DNA from: Chrysogorgia sp. JL179-B06
Taxonomy: Eukaryota; Cnidaria; Anthozoa; Scleralcyonacea; Chrysogorgiidae
Assembly (NCBI GenBank): GCA_035772405.1
Contig: JAYKKM010000191.1
Location: 1,695,001-1,759,000 of the forward strand
Length of the DNA stretch: 64,000 bases
Reading direction: 5' to 3'
Made by a program: the position numbers and the translations under genes. This document shows, one piece after another, positions 10,840-22,695 of this stretch. The number at the start of each line of letters is the position of its first letter. Position 1 is the first letter of the stretch. The notes under the pieces are model-generated. The model had not been told where the DNA came from, made no database searches, and saw only the letters and a list, made by a program, of their open reading frames with translations.

Positions 10840-11545
10840 AGTGTGCAATTGTGATGCAAATGTTCTGCAATGTAATTATTATACCGTGTTTAGTTACATT
10901 TTAACGCTCGTCAAATCTTTAGATTTACTCCTCTGCAATTTCTCCTCCGACTAATCTATATCAAATTTATTAGGAGGTAAACTTGGCATTTTCTTAAATT
11001 TGCCTATTGTAGCAAACTTGTAATTTTGTAGATTTTTCGCAGCGCGTAAACTTGATGCAAATGTTAAGCAAATGCGATTATTTCACCGAGTTTAAGTATA
11101 TTTACCGCGGGGTCAAATCTTTAGATTTATTCCTTAATCCCCCCTCATGTAAATATATAGCAAATTCAGAGCTCCAAGTTTATATCAAATTTGCTACCGG
11201 TAAACTTGACATTCTCTTAAATTTGCCCAACATAGCAAACTTGTAATTTTGCACTAGATTTGATATGTTAGGAAAATGATGACAAATATGTGACATGTTT
11301 ACTATAGGCGTAAATATGCAAGAAACGTAAAGCAAAAACAATATTTACAGCAGTGTGTAAACTTGATGTAAATGTTCAGCAAATGTAATTATTTGACTGT
11401 GTTTACGTATGTTTACGGTGGGTCAAATCTTTAGATTTACTACCTAATTTCTCCTCCAGCAAATCTATAGTAAATTTAGAGCTCCAAGTTTACATCACAT
11501 TTGCTTGAAATGTAAACATGAGTAAACTCATTTTTTCGTGCAATT
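10840..11545. repeat. GTAAAC/GCAAAT-rich block with three tandem units
   Basis: Three diverged units share GATGCAAATGTT (or GATGTAAATGTT) then GTCAAATCTTTAGATTTA. They begin near 10,855, 11,053 and 11,354, giving spacings of about 198 and 301 bp. The third spacing contains an extra segment rich in CAAATATG. The block ends in AAACTCATTTTTTCGTGCA. Same style as 9,005-9,548. No coding region. Confidence 0.65.
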
Positions 11546-12965
11546 AAACAAGCGCTTAGCATAAAAAATCAAATCTTTGTTGTCTGAAAACCATCTCATC
11601 GAAAGGATAGTTTTTGACGAATGTCACATTATATATTATCACATATATTATTAGGTCCAACCTTTAGGCCTTGTCAAAGACAGTTGATTTTAAAACAATC
11701 ACCGATTTTTCGCGACAATCTCGTATTTGAAGTGAAGGACAATTGAAAGCGGAATTGTTTACTGTGTTTTTGCCAAATTATTAAACAGTTTTTAGATTAC
11801 AAACGGTCAAAGTAGGATAACAAATTTGAAATTTAAAATACAAGTAGTGAAAGGTAAATAAAATATCATGTTTCAGCTAGTCAAACGAAAGAATATTTGA
11901 AGGTATTTAGTAACGATACAAGGTCTACAAGAGTTATAGGTTAGTCCCATGTCTTTCCTATGACTTAGGTTGAGGAATTAGAGATCGTAGATCGCGACGA
12001 ATGTAATTGTGACTTGACGTCCTTTATTCGTTGGTCACAGTTCGACTTTAAAGGACTTTTCTTTCATCAAAATCGTTTACCAAAGATTTGGCTTTTTATC
12101 TTTTAACAAAGTTGCTTTAGAACTATCGCACACACCGCGGAATTTTAGAAACAATATGTTGTAGTGGTCTTTCGATCTTGTTGATCCATGCTCGATATCA
12201 AAACACAGCTTTGGGTACCCCGCGTATAAGTAATCTACTCATTGACAAAACCTACTTTCCCACCCCGGGTCCAGGTGCTGGTGCAAAAGGTTACATCCCA
12301 TCTCTTTCATTTTATTTTTCGCCCGCCCGCTATTTTTCCCGCCCGCATGAGAGCCCGCAATTTTCCCCTCCCGCATGAGAGAGATGCCTGCGGAGGAGGC
12401 TAGCAGTCTATGCTGGAAAGCAGTCAAAGCACTTTTACATTACGAATCACGAGGCCAAAGTGGTCTGTGTCATTAAACGCTATTGCGTGGAAACTTTAGT
12501 ATATTCTAAATTTCAATAAGAACATAGACAGCGATTTCACTTTAGTTTGATTTGATTACTGCGCGCAATATAACGCCTGATACGCATACCCGCCAGCTAC
12601 AGAAATGTACTTTTTGAATGCGAGTTAGATTTGCGGCAGATTCAATCTTGTGTCGTGTATGGTTAAAATTAAAGACCTACCAATGATCACATATGACTAT
12701 ATGCATGTTTTTATCTCGTACCAGAATTTGGCGTTACGTTATAAAGCATAACGTTGCTTGTTGTCTCAACTACAAATTTAATTGTATATGGCGCTTTTAA
12801 AACGCTTTACTTATACGTCAAATAAAGGTTCGATAATAGCATAGCCGTGGATAAATATTATTCGAAATGAGAAAATTAAACAAATCTTGAGTGCCTAGCT
12901 CAAATTGGATGGTGCGCGCCGCGATAGCCTTCCCTACAGGCAGCTCCAGACAGGCTTAATTATAT
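11546..12965. other. Non-coding stretch
   Basis: No gene supported. Around 12,320-12,400 there is a CCCGCCCGC / CCCGCATGAGAG repeat followed by GCCTGCGGAGGAGGCTAGC, an imperfect palindrome seen in part at 10,601. The short open frames at 12,178-12,427 on both strands overlap this repeat and are not credible. Confidence 0.5.
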
Positions 12966-12994
12966 AATACCATGATGACCTCGGGTTCTTTTGT

Positions 12995-13085
12995 TCTCGC
13001 CGGGTGGTTTAATCACGATATTCCCGGCTTTAGCGGGGAGATCTCTAAATCTCCCGGCAAAGCCGGGCAGATTTCTAATTTCTCC
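12995..13085. repeat. CCCGGCTTTAGCGGGGAG repeat cluster
   Basis: GGGAGATCTCTAAATCTCCC and related CCCGGC(T/A)(T/A)(T/A)GC(G/C)GGG hairpins occur in series. The element at 13,396-13,572, with CTCCCGC ends, may be a relative. Confidence 0.5.
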
Positions 13086-13395
13086 CTGATTAAAATTCAT
13101 GAGCCAAAATTCAAAGACACGACAAAGAGTTTTGTTAATACGTTTTACACAACAAACAAAATAATTACACTACAATGTTAATGACAGTTAATGACAGTAA
13201 GATAAAGTGTTAATTACTCGACTTATTAATATTCACTTTTCACTAAACATTTCACACAATTATATTAATTTCCTACAATGGAAAATTGTTGAATACATCA
13301 CTGATCATGCATTGTATTACACAATACTCCTACTATCAATTAGTTTTGTACAATGAAAACACTAGTTTCACCTCGGTCATCATGGTATTACAAAC

Positions 13396-13572
13396 TAATA
13401 CAATGGTTTTTAAGAATATAGTGATCAAATCTCCCGCAAACCGCGGAATGTTTGTGAAAGTCCCTCGGGACGCCTTCGGGCTTCGCCCTCATGTTTTCCC
13501 TCGGGACTTTCACAAACATTCCTCGGTTTGCGGGAGATTTAAACACTATATTCTTAAAAACCATTGTATTAC
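13396..13572. mobile_element. Foldback element with about 75 bp arms
   Basis: TTTAAGAATATAGTG at the left is complemented near 13,548-13,562 on the right, and AAATCTCCCGCAAACCG pairs with CGGTTTGCGGGAGATTT. The loop between carries CCTTCGGGCTTCGCCCTC. The open frame across it is a by-product of the palindrome. Confidence 0.7.
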
Positions 13573-13786
13573 TTATAATAAATTATCAAGACTTTGTCTT
13601 TATACTTGTCGCAGCGTTTAAAAGGCATTGACGCGTGATACCTCACGCCTCACTGTTCATTCCCTGTGCGCGAACGACTGAAACATACGCACCTCTAATT
13701 AAGATTATTGCCTTTAATTGTGTAACAACCATGGGCTACCCCCGGTAAACAAATCGGAGAAAAACACAAGGAGAAATTAAGACGGA

Positions 13787-13856
13787 ACAATTATCCGCAA
13801 CCCACGACAATTACCCGCGACGCGCGACAATTACCCGCGACCCACCCGCGCCAATT
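13787..13856. repeat. Short tandem repeat CGACAATTACCCGCGA
   Basis: Three to four degenerate copies of a 17-20 bp unit containing ACAATTACCCGCGAC. No other content. Confidence 0.7.
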
Positions 13857-13879
13857 AGATTATCTCCCACTTCTATAAC

Positions 13880-14970
13880 TTAAAAACTGAGACAGCCATT
13901 TGTCAAATTTCAAATTTCAATTCTATAATTGAACATTGAAATGAAAAACGTTTATTTATCATTTCAACAGAGAATTTAAGGATGAGGGTTTCTTACCAAC
14001 TAGTCATATTCAATAACTACTGTACTACACATTCAGATTCATTGATCTCAGATCGATCTTAAGCGAAGCCATCTAAATGTTAACGGTCGAATGAAATTTG
14101 AGATCGATTTGAAATTGATCTTGTCAGATCAATCTGAGATCGATCTCGGTGAGAACTGGCCCTAAAACTCTGATATATACATTCAAATATTCGCGACATT
14201 CATTGCTAGTCCATTTTTCATAAATAATGACAATTGGTAATACAGTTGACGATCTAAAATCTAGTTTATAAATTTTTAACAAATAAGTCTATTCGAATCT
14301 GACACTACTAGACCTCTTTCATCATGAGGACAATTTAAATATTTTACGTGCATCTTAATCATCCTTTAATCATCTTTTATCTTCCTCGGCAATTTAAAAA
14401 AATATTTGCTTCCTAAAGAGGTTATAAAGGCTAATTTACATGCACATAAACTGATAAAAGCATATTTCGTCTGCCATTATGCGGCTGAAAATTTGGTTGT
14501 CTTTATGCTAACTCTTGGAGCAAACAAATACATCAATATTTATTTGAAATGAGAAAAATACTGCTTACCAACCAGCCTCAATCACCAGTTCTAATGGTCA
14601 GCGATAAACGATTATTGAATGAATATTCCCTTTGATGTCGATAAATAGATATTTCCCAAAATTTACTTTGAGACAATAAGATTGTCTCCATCCAAAAGCG
14701 AATAAGTGAATAAACACGGGATATGGATACAAGATGTTTGTAGGTTTTTATGAACTTTTATTTAAATTTTGGTCATCTAATTTATTCATACCAGTCAGAA
14801 GAACAATTATGGCTATAGTTGTGGACGAATTGGACTTACCTGTAGCGAGCTAATTTTAGGTAAGTCGGCCATGCATGTGGAATGTATAAGGTGTACCTTC
14901 GCATTATAGTCGACAATACAGAGTTTATATACATATTACGCCATGGCATTGACACTGTTCTAGTCATAGT
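13880..14970 (+). repeat. 1.1 kb direct repeat, copy 1
   Basis: The interval is collinear with 21,082-22,165 in the same orientation. Shared words include AACAGAGAATTTAAG, GCGAAGCCATCTAAATGTTA and CGCATTATAGTCGA. Divergence is moderate, with many substitutions and short indels. It contains a GATC-rich inner patch (GAGATCGATTTGAAAT...) but no gene. It could be a pair of old terminal repeats or two insertions of one family; the similarity stops just before the inverted-arm element at 14,983. Confidence 0.7.
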
Positions 14971-15553
14971 TATAATTATAATACTAGAAATACGTGTACG
15001 CAACATCCCCTCGCCCGCCGTCATAGCGTAGTGCTAATTAGTTATTTTACATTAATTTGCCAATCGAATGGACTTATAGTAGACATTACATGTATCTCTG
15101 AGAGCTATTAAACTATCAAGCTTGTGTTGTTCTGAATTTTATTGTTTCATAATTAGACATTAAACTAAATAATTCAAAGTGTTTAATTTTTGGGTGCAAT
15201 ATTACCTGCACTGATTAAGTTTTGTTTGATATGTAAAGGCCGGATTCTCACTCTGACGTCACACTATATAATAACTTACTGAAAAACACTTTAAGTCTTC
15301 TGGTGTAATAATACTATCGGTCACTAAGAAAGAATTAACTTAACTCCAATTGTTTGATTTAAATAATTAACTTATAGTCAGTATTATGTCAGCTATGGTT
15401 CATAATGACTCTCACAATATCCAAAAATGTTAAAACATCTGCAATCATTCACAACATCGCTATAGGTTATGGATGAACAATGGTACATGCATACACTGAT
15501 AATTGTGTTGATAAGTATTTTACTCCGCTGGAAGACCTCTATTGCTATCATAA

Positions 15554-15762
15554 CCCTAACAAAAAAAGTCTATAGGCCTGTCTATAGGCATGTCTATAGG
15601 CAACCTATAGAGAACCTATAGGCTTCTATAGGAAATTGGAACATTTTCTATAGGCGACCTATAATGATACATATTAGCATATAGACGCCTATACGTGCCT
15701 ATCGGCTTCTATAGGAAATTGGAACATTGCCTATAGGCGCCTATAGACTTTTTCTGTAAGGG
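15554..15762. mobile_element. 209 bp MITE built on CTATAGGC
   Basis: Ends CCCTAACAAAAAAAGTC and the complement of GACTTTTTCTGTAAGGG are inverted repeats. The interior is dense in CTATAGGC units in both orientations. The right arm of element A lacks it: there CTATCATAATATTAAT is continuous, which implies an insertion with at most a 2 bp (AA) duplication. Confidence 0.75.
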
Positions 15763-16341
15763 AATATTAATCAACACATGCCATATTTATTACAGTGGTA
15801 ATTAACACAATAGCCTATGCAACAGAGCATGCAACATATATGTATTATCTAAATGTTTAACACATAATTTCAAGATGACATGCCCTTTGCCTGTTTAATG
15901 CATTGTCGCAAGTGAGCTGACACATGTTCAATCCCTAACATTTCCCCTAATACAGTGAGACTGCATCAACCTACCAAATCATAAAATAATTTCACCAGGG
16001 TAATCCCCCTAGTTATTAGCCCCCTGTTTGTTAACAGAAAAAACCTTCTGATTTAATATAAGATAATTAAGCCCACACAGATATACAGTAAGCCCAGCAA
16101 TTTGCTTTCCATTAGCACCTTTCCTAACAAAAATAACAAAAATCAGAGAATAAAAGTAAATAATAATACATAAAAAGTTACGGCAACACTCTGTATCTCA
16201 CTACTGACAAATCATTTTGAGGCTGCCACATAACATGTGTAGCAGGTTTTGCTATATAATACAGCTGGGCATCATTTTTCACATTATAAATTCTAGTTAA
16301 TATTTGTTACCAGAGATTTGTTACTGTACTTACATTTACTC

Positions 16342-17779
16342 TCTGGTTATTTTACAAATAACGAATCGACTTTGAGTTGGGGGCGAAACGACTTTGAGTT
16401 GGGGGCGAAACGACTGGGGGCGAAACGACTAGGGGGCGAAACGACCGGATACCCTTCACGGGATTAACAGGCGTTTGCAAAGTCACATTTAGTTTTATAG
16501 ATGTTTATATATATATATATATATGGTCAACGGCCACCGGGCGAGCGGAATATATATCCATGAACCTCGCCATGAACCAACTTGACCTGTTTACGGGGCA
16601 GAAAGTAAGGTCAAAAACATAGAGAAAACACCAGCAATCAACGCGAAAATACGGCTTGCTGAAGACCGTGAACAATGGCGACAAGTTTGGTAAGCTGCTA
16701 GATAAGTGAGTTAAATAATAGCCTATAGGTCTGGATATTTTAATTGGTAGTATATACACAAGCTTTCTCTGCCATTGTTATGCTTATAATGCTTTCTCTG
16801 TCGTAATATGCTTTTGCTTGCAAAACAACACCGGTCGGGTCCCTGAATGTAAGATTATTACTAGGCGATAGCCGAGTGTTTTGCTAGCTTCTCGAGTGCC
16901 ATTATAACTCGATAATCACACAAGACAAGGTTTTTTATTTCTTTTATAAAATAACACCATTAAATGAACAATAAAGCCATGAAAAATGCAGATTTAACTG
17001 TTATTATATGCGTTGTTATGTGCGTTGCTAGGAAGACTTTGTAGCGATTTTATCGATGAAAATGTGCTCAACGTTGCAGTTAAAACATTCTGTTGTGTTA
17101 GTACCTTGATTAGCGTTGTATCCAGGTGTTCTTTGAGTTCCGTTTGTGATTTAAACTACTTCAAATACGTCGAAACGACAAAATTTACGGAGGAACACGT
17201 TAGCTTATGCTTTTAATATTGAGTTATAATGACACAGTTTTTGAGCTCAATCAGAATTTTATAATACTAGATGTGTCAGCTCAGCCACCAAGCAGGTGAA
17301 ATGCACCTTGATCATCCTGATAGAAAACCTTATTTAAACATGCTGTCCCCGTCAACCGAAGCTGATTTCCACGAAGGGCGTGTGCAAAAGGAATGTTTAT
17401 GTGGTGATATAATTTACTCTAATACATGGCATTTGTACATTTGAGTAGTGTTTCATTGTAAACATGCATTGTACAGGTTTATAGACCTACACATGTTAGG
17501 CCTGGCCTGGCCTCCGCTTAGTGTTTCTGTGTAAACACTTTTGTCCTTGGAATAGAACTGCACATGCAATGTCGGTCAAATATATATTTAAGATTGATTG
17601 TTGAAGTGCTTCCTGAAGGACATTATATAGTAGATTTTATTACATTTCTTACAAACAATCAAATGTAAAATTAATATAATATGTGCGATCACTCGAACTA
17701 AAATGTTTCAAAATGCATAACAGGCATTCAAATGGTTGGCACTTTTTTACTCAAATTTTTGATAGTCAATTAAGGAAAA
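16342..17779. other. Spacer of element A
   Basis: Contains a short tandem repeat at about 16,372-16,445, unit close to GACTTTGAGTTGGGGGCGAAAC. An AT tract is at 16,505-16,525. Open frames at 16,505-16,759 (minus) and 17,013-17,216 (plus) have no recognisable domain. No transposase is seen. Confidence 0.5.
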
Positions 17780-18085
17780 TGTAAGTACACTGAGTAACAA
17801 ATATTAACTAGAATTTATAATGTCAAAAATTATGCCCTGTGTTATATAGCAAAACCTGTTACACACGTTATGTAAGCAGCCTCAAAATGATTTGTCAGTA
17901 ATGAGATACAGAATGTTGCCGTAACTTTTTATCTTATTATTTACTTTTATTCTCTAATTTGTTGTTATTTTTGTTAGGAAAGGTGCTAATGTCAAGCAAT
18001 GCTGGCTTATATCTGTGTGGGCTTAATTATATACCTTATATTAAATCAGAAGGTATTTTCTGTTAACAAACAGGGGCCAATAACT

Positions 18086-18142
18086 CAACCTCTTACCCAG
18101 GCTTTTCACACGCTCGGCGGACTAAGCCTGGGTACGAGGATG
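18086..18142. mobile_element. 57 bp micro-MITE with 9 bp target duplication
   Basis: The insert has inverted ends (CAACCTCTTACCCAGGCT and the complement of AGCCTGGGTACGAGGATG). It is flanked by CCAATAACT at 18,077-18,085 and 18,143-18,151. The left arm of element A has a single corresponding site. A 9 bp duplication fits Mutator-like transposition. Confidence 0.75.
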
Positions 18143-18712
18143 CCAATAACTATAGGAGTCTTATAAGCTGGATTGTACAGTATTTTATGATTGGGTAGGT
18201 TGATGCAGTCTCGCTGTATTAGGGGAAATGTTAGGGATTGAACGTGTGTCAGCTCACTATTGCGACAATGCATTAAGCAGGCAAAGGGCATGTCAACCAT
18301 TATGGGCTAAACAAGTACTGATATAATTTAGATAATACATAATGTTGCATGCTCTGCTGTTGCATAGGCTATTGGGTTAATTACCATTGGAATAAATATG
18401 GCATGTGTTAATTAATATTATGATAGCAATAGAGGTCTTCCAGTGGAGTAAAATATTTATCGATAATAATCAGTGTATATATGCATGTATTGCACCATTG
18501 GTCATCCACAACCTATAGGGATGTGGTGAATTATTGTAGATATTTTAACATTTTTGGATATTGTGAGAGTCATTATGAACCATACAGTAGCTGACATAAT
18601 ACTGACTATAAGTTAATTATTTAAATCATAAACAATTGACGCAGCTATATGTGACAAGTTAATTATTTCTTAGTGACCGATGGTAGTAATATAACACCAG
18701 AAGACTTAAAGT

Positions 18713-19220
18713 GTTTATATATATATATATATATACAATGAAAAATTCAGTTTGAAATAAACTCTGCTACTTGAAAGAACAAAATAATTAATTATAAATA
18801 TATTTGGCATTTACAACTCTTCCATAATTATAATCTCAGTTACATATTAAGATTTGTTTGATATGTAAATCAGAGGTGTAGCAAGATGGGGGGCGTAACG
18901 CCTGGCAAAATTCCTGCCCTCCCCCGCCCTGGCAAAATAAGTGGGCCCCCTGAGAAAAGTTGTACTCTTGGCTCTTCATTTTCCTCAGTTATAGGCTGCC
19001 CCCCCCCCCCCCCCCGTTAATTTTTAGTTAGCCGTTAATTTTTACTCTAAAACGAGGTCATAACGGCCAATTTATATGCATATAAAAGAATATTAAATCA
19101 ACGGCCATTTTTGAATAAGTTCTATATCTTTGGGAAAATGTAACAAAATTATGAAAAAAGTATGCCTACGTTTTGAGTGCTTTAATTTAATAATCCCAAA
19201 GCTATATATATATATACACG
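18713..19220. mobile_element. About 510 bp insertion inside an (AT)n tract
   Basis: The left arm of element A runs directly from CACTTTAAGTC into TTTTTCAGTAAG. In the right arm these words are separated by this segment, bounded on both sides by (TA)n. It includes AGAGGTGTAGCAAGATGGGG, typical of a DNA transposon end, and a poly-C run at about 18,993-19,015. No coding region. Confidence 0.55.
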
Positions 19221-19614
19221 CTTTTTCAGTAAGTTACTATATATATATATATACAGTGTGACATCACAGTGAGGATCCGGCCTTTACATATCAAACAAAT
19301 CTTAACCAGTGCAGGTACTGTATATTGTACCCAAAAATTAAACACTGAGTTATTTAGTTATTTAGTTTGATGTCTAATTATGAAACAATGAAATTCAGAA
19401 CAACACAAGCTTGATAGTTTAAAGGCTCTCATAGATACATGTAGTGTCTACTATAAGTCCATTCGATTGGCAAATTAAAATTTTTAAGTAAAATAACTAA
19501 ATATAGCACTACGCTATGACGGCGGGCGAGGGGTTGTTGCGTATACGTATTTCTAGTCATATATATAAATAGTAAAACTGATCAGTAACTCTACCTATAC
19601 AGTCTACAAACCCC

Positions 19615-19706
19615 GTGATGAGGGACTAAACGCCGGTCGATATTAGCACCCTCGCCCCGATCAGGCCTTCGGCCTTCGGCCGGCGCTTCGCGCCGGGCGA
19701 GGGGAT
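19615..19706 (+). repeat. GC-rich hairpin module, copy 1
   Basis: Runs from GTGATGAGGGACTAAACGCC to GGGCGAGGGGAT. It contains the nested hairpins GGCCTTCGGCC and GGCGCTTCGCGCC, and stands out in AT-rich DNA. Other copies: 42,539, 47,697 and, inverted, 55,451. It starts 59 bp after the end of element A. Confidence 0.8.
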
Positions 19707-19719
19707 AATATACGATATA

Positions 19720-21070
19720 ATTACGATATAATTATAATAACGATCGGCACACGATTTTTATTCAAAATGTATATCTTTAATAAGCCATCCACAATATCCA
19801 TTTGTAATAATAAAATCTGAGGTCGGTAAGTGTAGACAACTCATTTTGTTGGCAACCAGTTCAATTGGTTATTTTAACCTATTCAAATTGGCTGCAACCA
19901 ATAAAAGACTGTTGTATTAGTCTATTAGTTTTTCAGTTTTTTGTTCTAACGGGTTTAGTTTAGTTTATATAGTTTTAATTATTATGTTTATCACTGTTTG
20001 GGGTGAACGGAACACCCCAACAAGCTAAAGGCCCCTTTGACAGGGGTTGCGAGGGCCTATAATTTAAGGTCGTTATCCGAGGAGACCCGGTGGTCTTACC
20101 ATTTGTTGGTATTATCGAAAAGACAGACCTTTCTCCTCAATATTTTTATGAGCCTGAGATATGTGTTGTAACCACTAGACCACAGTAGCTGGTGACTGTA
20201 TTTTATATTGCCAACGTAACTTCCAAAATGAAGTTATCGCTGTACAAGGTTAGTATTACACATTTTTATTAAACTATTAAATTAAAAGATTAGTCTAAAC
20301 GAAATGTAGCTTTGATATAAAGCTGTGATACACTGAGCGGCTCGGCGGCCTCGGTCGCTCCCCTTTTTGGCCTAATTAATTTATTTATGTTCAGATAATG
20401 CCAATGATATACTTTCTAATACTTACTAAAACGTCTACAAATACTCGAGGTTAATTTACCTTGTAATAACACATTTTATTTGTATTGCCGTATGTAATTT
20501 TAATCTTCACTGATATGCACGCTGACTTATGACTAAGCATTATTTATTTATAGTCGCATTCTCCGCAATGGAACTCGATAGATCAACTATTCATGCAAAT
20601 ATCATCGTGGCTCTGCTCTTCGAAGATGTCTGAATATCACCTTCGCCGATTAATTTTTCGGGAAATTACTCGAAGAAATTATCGGAAATGAAATTAAAAA
20701 TTAACCTCCGCTTCTCCATAACTTCCGCCGCGGTCGTGTAAGCGCAAAAGGATTTTCTTAGCAAAAGGCTGATAGGTTACTGAGCATGTTTTACGAATTG
20801 AACTATTTATAACGTGAATCTTTTACCGTAAATTGCTAAGAACGCGAGGGACAGACATATTAAAGTCAGTCGAACTAAAATGACAACTTTTGTCATTAAA
20901 ATTAATTTGTAAACAAAACGTTATGGTTCACAGTTGACCGTAGACAGGTCCTAACAGTTAGTTTGTCGATTAAACAGCGAGAACGGTTTAATTAACTATA
21001 ATAAACTTAACGGTGATATTGCAGACATCAATCTTCAGCTGCAATGATTGTTGTCCCAAATTAAATGTCC
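19720..21070. other. Non-coding stretch
   Basis: No gene or clear repeat supported. CCCCTTTGACAGGGG near 20,033 forms a small hairpin. The rest is AT-rich sequence with stops in all frames. Confidence 0.5.
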
Positions 21071-21081
21071 ATTTTTAGAAC

Positions 21082-22165
21082 CTAAAAACCGAGACAGCTG
21101 TTTGTTAAATTCCAAATTTCGATTACATAATTGAACCTCGAAAGGAAAAACGTTTGTTTATCATCTCAACAGAGAATTTAAGAACGAATGTTACTTACAA
21201 CTAGCCATATTGTATAACCACTGAAGCTGAAAGTGTTCCTAAGACATTGTTGATACTACACATTCAGATAGATCTCAGATCAATCTGAAGCGAAGCCATC
21301 TAAATGTTAACGGTCGAATGAAATTTGAGATCGATTTGAAATCTATCTTGTCAGATCAATCTGAGATCGATATCGGTGTGAACAGGCCCTAAAACTCTGA
21401 TATATACATTAAAAGATTCACCACATTCATTGCTAGTCCATTTTTCATTACTAAATAATGACAATTAGTAATTCAGTTGGCGTTCTAAAATCTAGTTTCA
21501 ATCTAACACTATAGACCTCTTTCATAACGAGAACAATTTAAATATTCCTTTATGTGCACCTTAATCATCTTTTAATCATCCGTTATCTCCTCGGCGATTT
21601 AAACAAATCTTTGCTTACTAACGAGGTTATAAAGCCTATTAATTTATATGCACATAAAAGGATATTTATAGTCTGCCATTAGCGGCTGAAAATTCGTTTG
21701 CCTTTATGCTAACCCTTTCAGCAAACAAACACATCAATATTTATTTAAAATGAGAAAACTCCTTCTTACCAACCAGCTTCGGTCACCAGCTTTAATGTTC
21801 AGCGATAAACAATTATTCAATGTTCACTTTGATGTCGATAAATAGATATTTTCCAAAATTTACTTTGAGACAATAAGATTGCCTCCATCCAAAAGCAAAT
21901 GAATGAATAAGCACCGGATATGGACACAAGATGTTTCCAGGTCGTATGGAACTTTTATTTGAATTTTGGTAATCTAATTTATTCATACACGTCAGAAGAA
22001 CAACTATGGCTGGTTGTGGACGCAGTGGACTTATATGTAAAGAGCTAATTTTAGGAAAGTCGGTATGTGGGAATTAAGTACCATCGCATTATAGTCGATA
22101 TAATACATCAAGTTTATATAGATATTATTCCAAGGCGTATCTCATTCTGACTGTTTTAGATTTGA
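21082..22165 (+). repeat. 1.1 kb direct repeat, copy 2
   Basis: Same orientation as 13,880-14,970, with which it shares order and spacing of conserved words over its whole length. It is slightly more diverged in its GATC-rich patch. No coding content. Confidence 0.7.
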
Positions 22166-22501
22166 AACACGTTGCAACAGGTAAGTGCTTTCAAGCATTA
22201 ATGATCGATATAATTATAACGATCCGCAAACGATTTTAAAATTTTTTTTTAAATTATCAAAAAGCTACACACTCATCACAGACTTGATGTGGGATATACA
22301 ACACTGCATAAATTATAAACCATCAATAATGTTATAGTCTATAACAACTCAGTGTGCATTGCGCACTTTTACTGGCTGAAATGACAAAACATAATTTGCA
22401 GTGCCTGGCTATCATCAGCAACTGTGGACAGCTGTTTCGCTCTCTTGGAGCTCGTCAGCACAGTGTAGCTGTCGATAAGCCAGCACATAAAAAAGCCAGC
22501 A

Positions 22502-22503
<2 letters not shown>

Positions 22504-22545
<42 letters not shown>

Positions 22546-22555
22546 TATATATATA

Positions 22556-22591
<36 letters not shown>
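22504..22591. repeat. (AT)n microsatellite
   Basis: TA tract with two short interruptions. A second, shorter tract follows at 22,672-22,695. Confidence 0.95.
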
Positions 22592-22695
22592 CCGTACATA
22601 GTGGGTCCCAAGTCCACAGTTACCATAAAGCCATTATGGTGATAGCCGGTAGGGCACATTGTATACTTTCATGTATATATATATATATATATATA

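Larger units (their letters stand above)
14983..19556. mobile_element. Element with long inverted arms (element A)
   Basis: Both outer ends read ACTAGAAATACG then TACGCAAC and CCCCTCGCCCGCC going inward. The left arm is 14,983-16,341 and the right arm 17,780-19,556; they match through GCAATAGAGGTCTTCC, CAAAATGATTTGTCAGTA and many other words. The arms differ by separate insertions (15,554-15,762 in the left; 18,086-18,142 and about 18,713-19,220 in the right). The 1.4 kb spacer has no gene. The same ends bound the 42,773-63,203 inverted repeat, so this is a dispersed family, probably non-autonomous. Confidence 0.65.

Noticed and set aside
16505..16759. Non-LTR retrotransposon C-terminus suggested by a short EDREQW-like peptide near 16,660
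   Set aside because: Only about ten residues fit and surrounding frames have stops.
19615..19640. GTGATGAGGGACTAAACGCC as a hammerhead ribozyme
   Set aside because: It recalls CTGATGA...GAAAC, but the first C is G, GAAA is TAAA and there is no room for stem II in all four copies.
13880..22165. LTR retrotransposon with 1.1 kb LTRs
   Set aside because: The interior has no gag or pol, primer-binding site or polypurine tract, and the repeats lack clear TG...CA ends.
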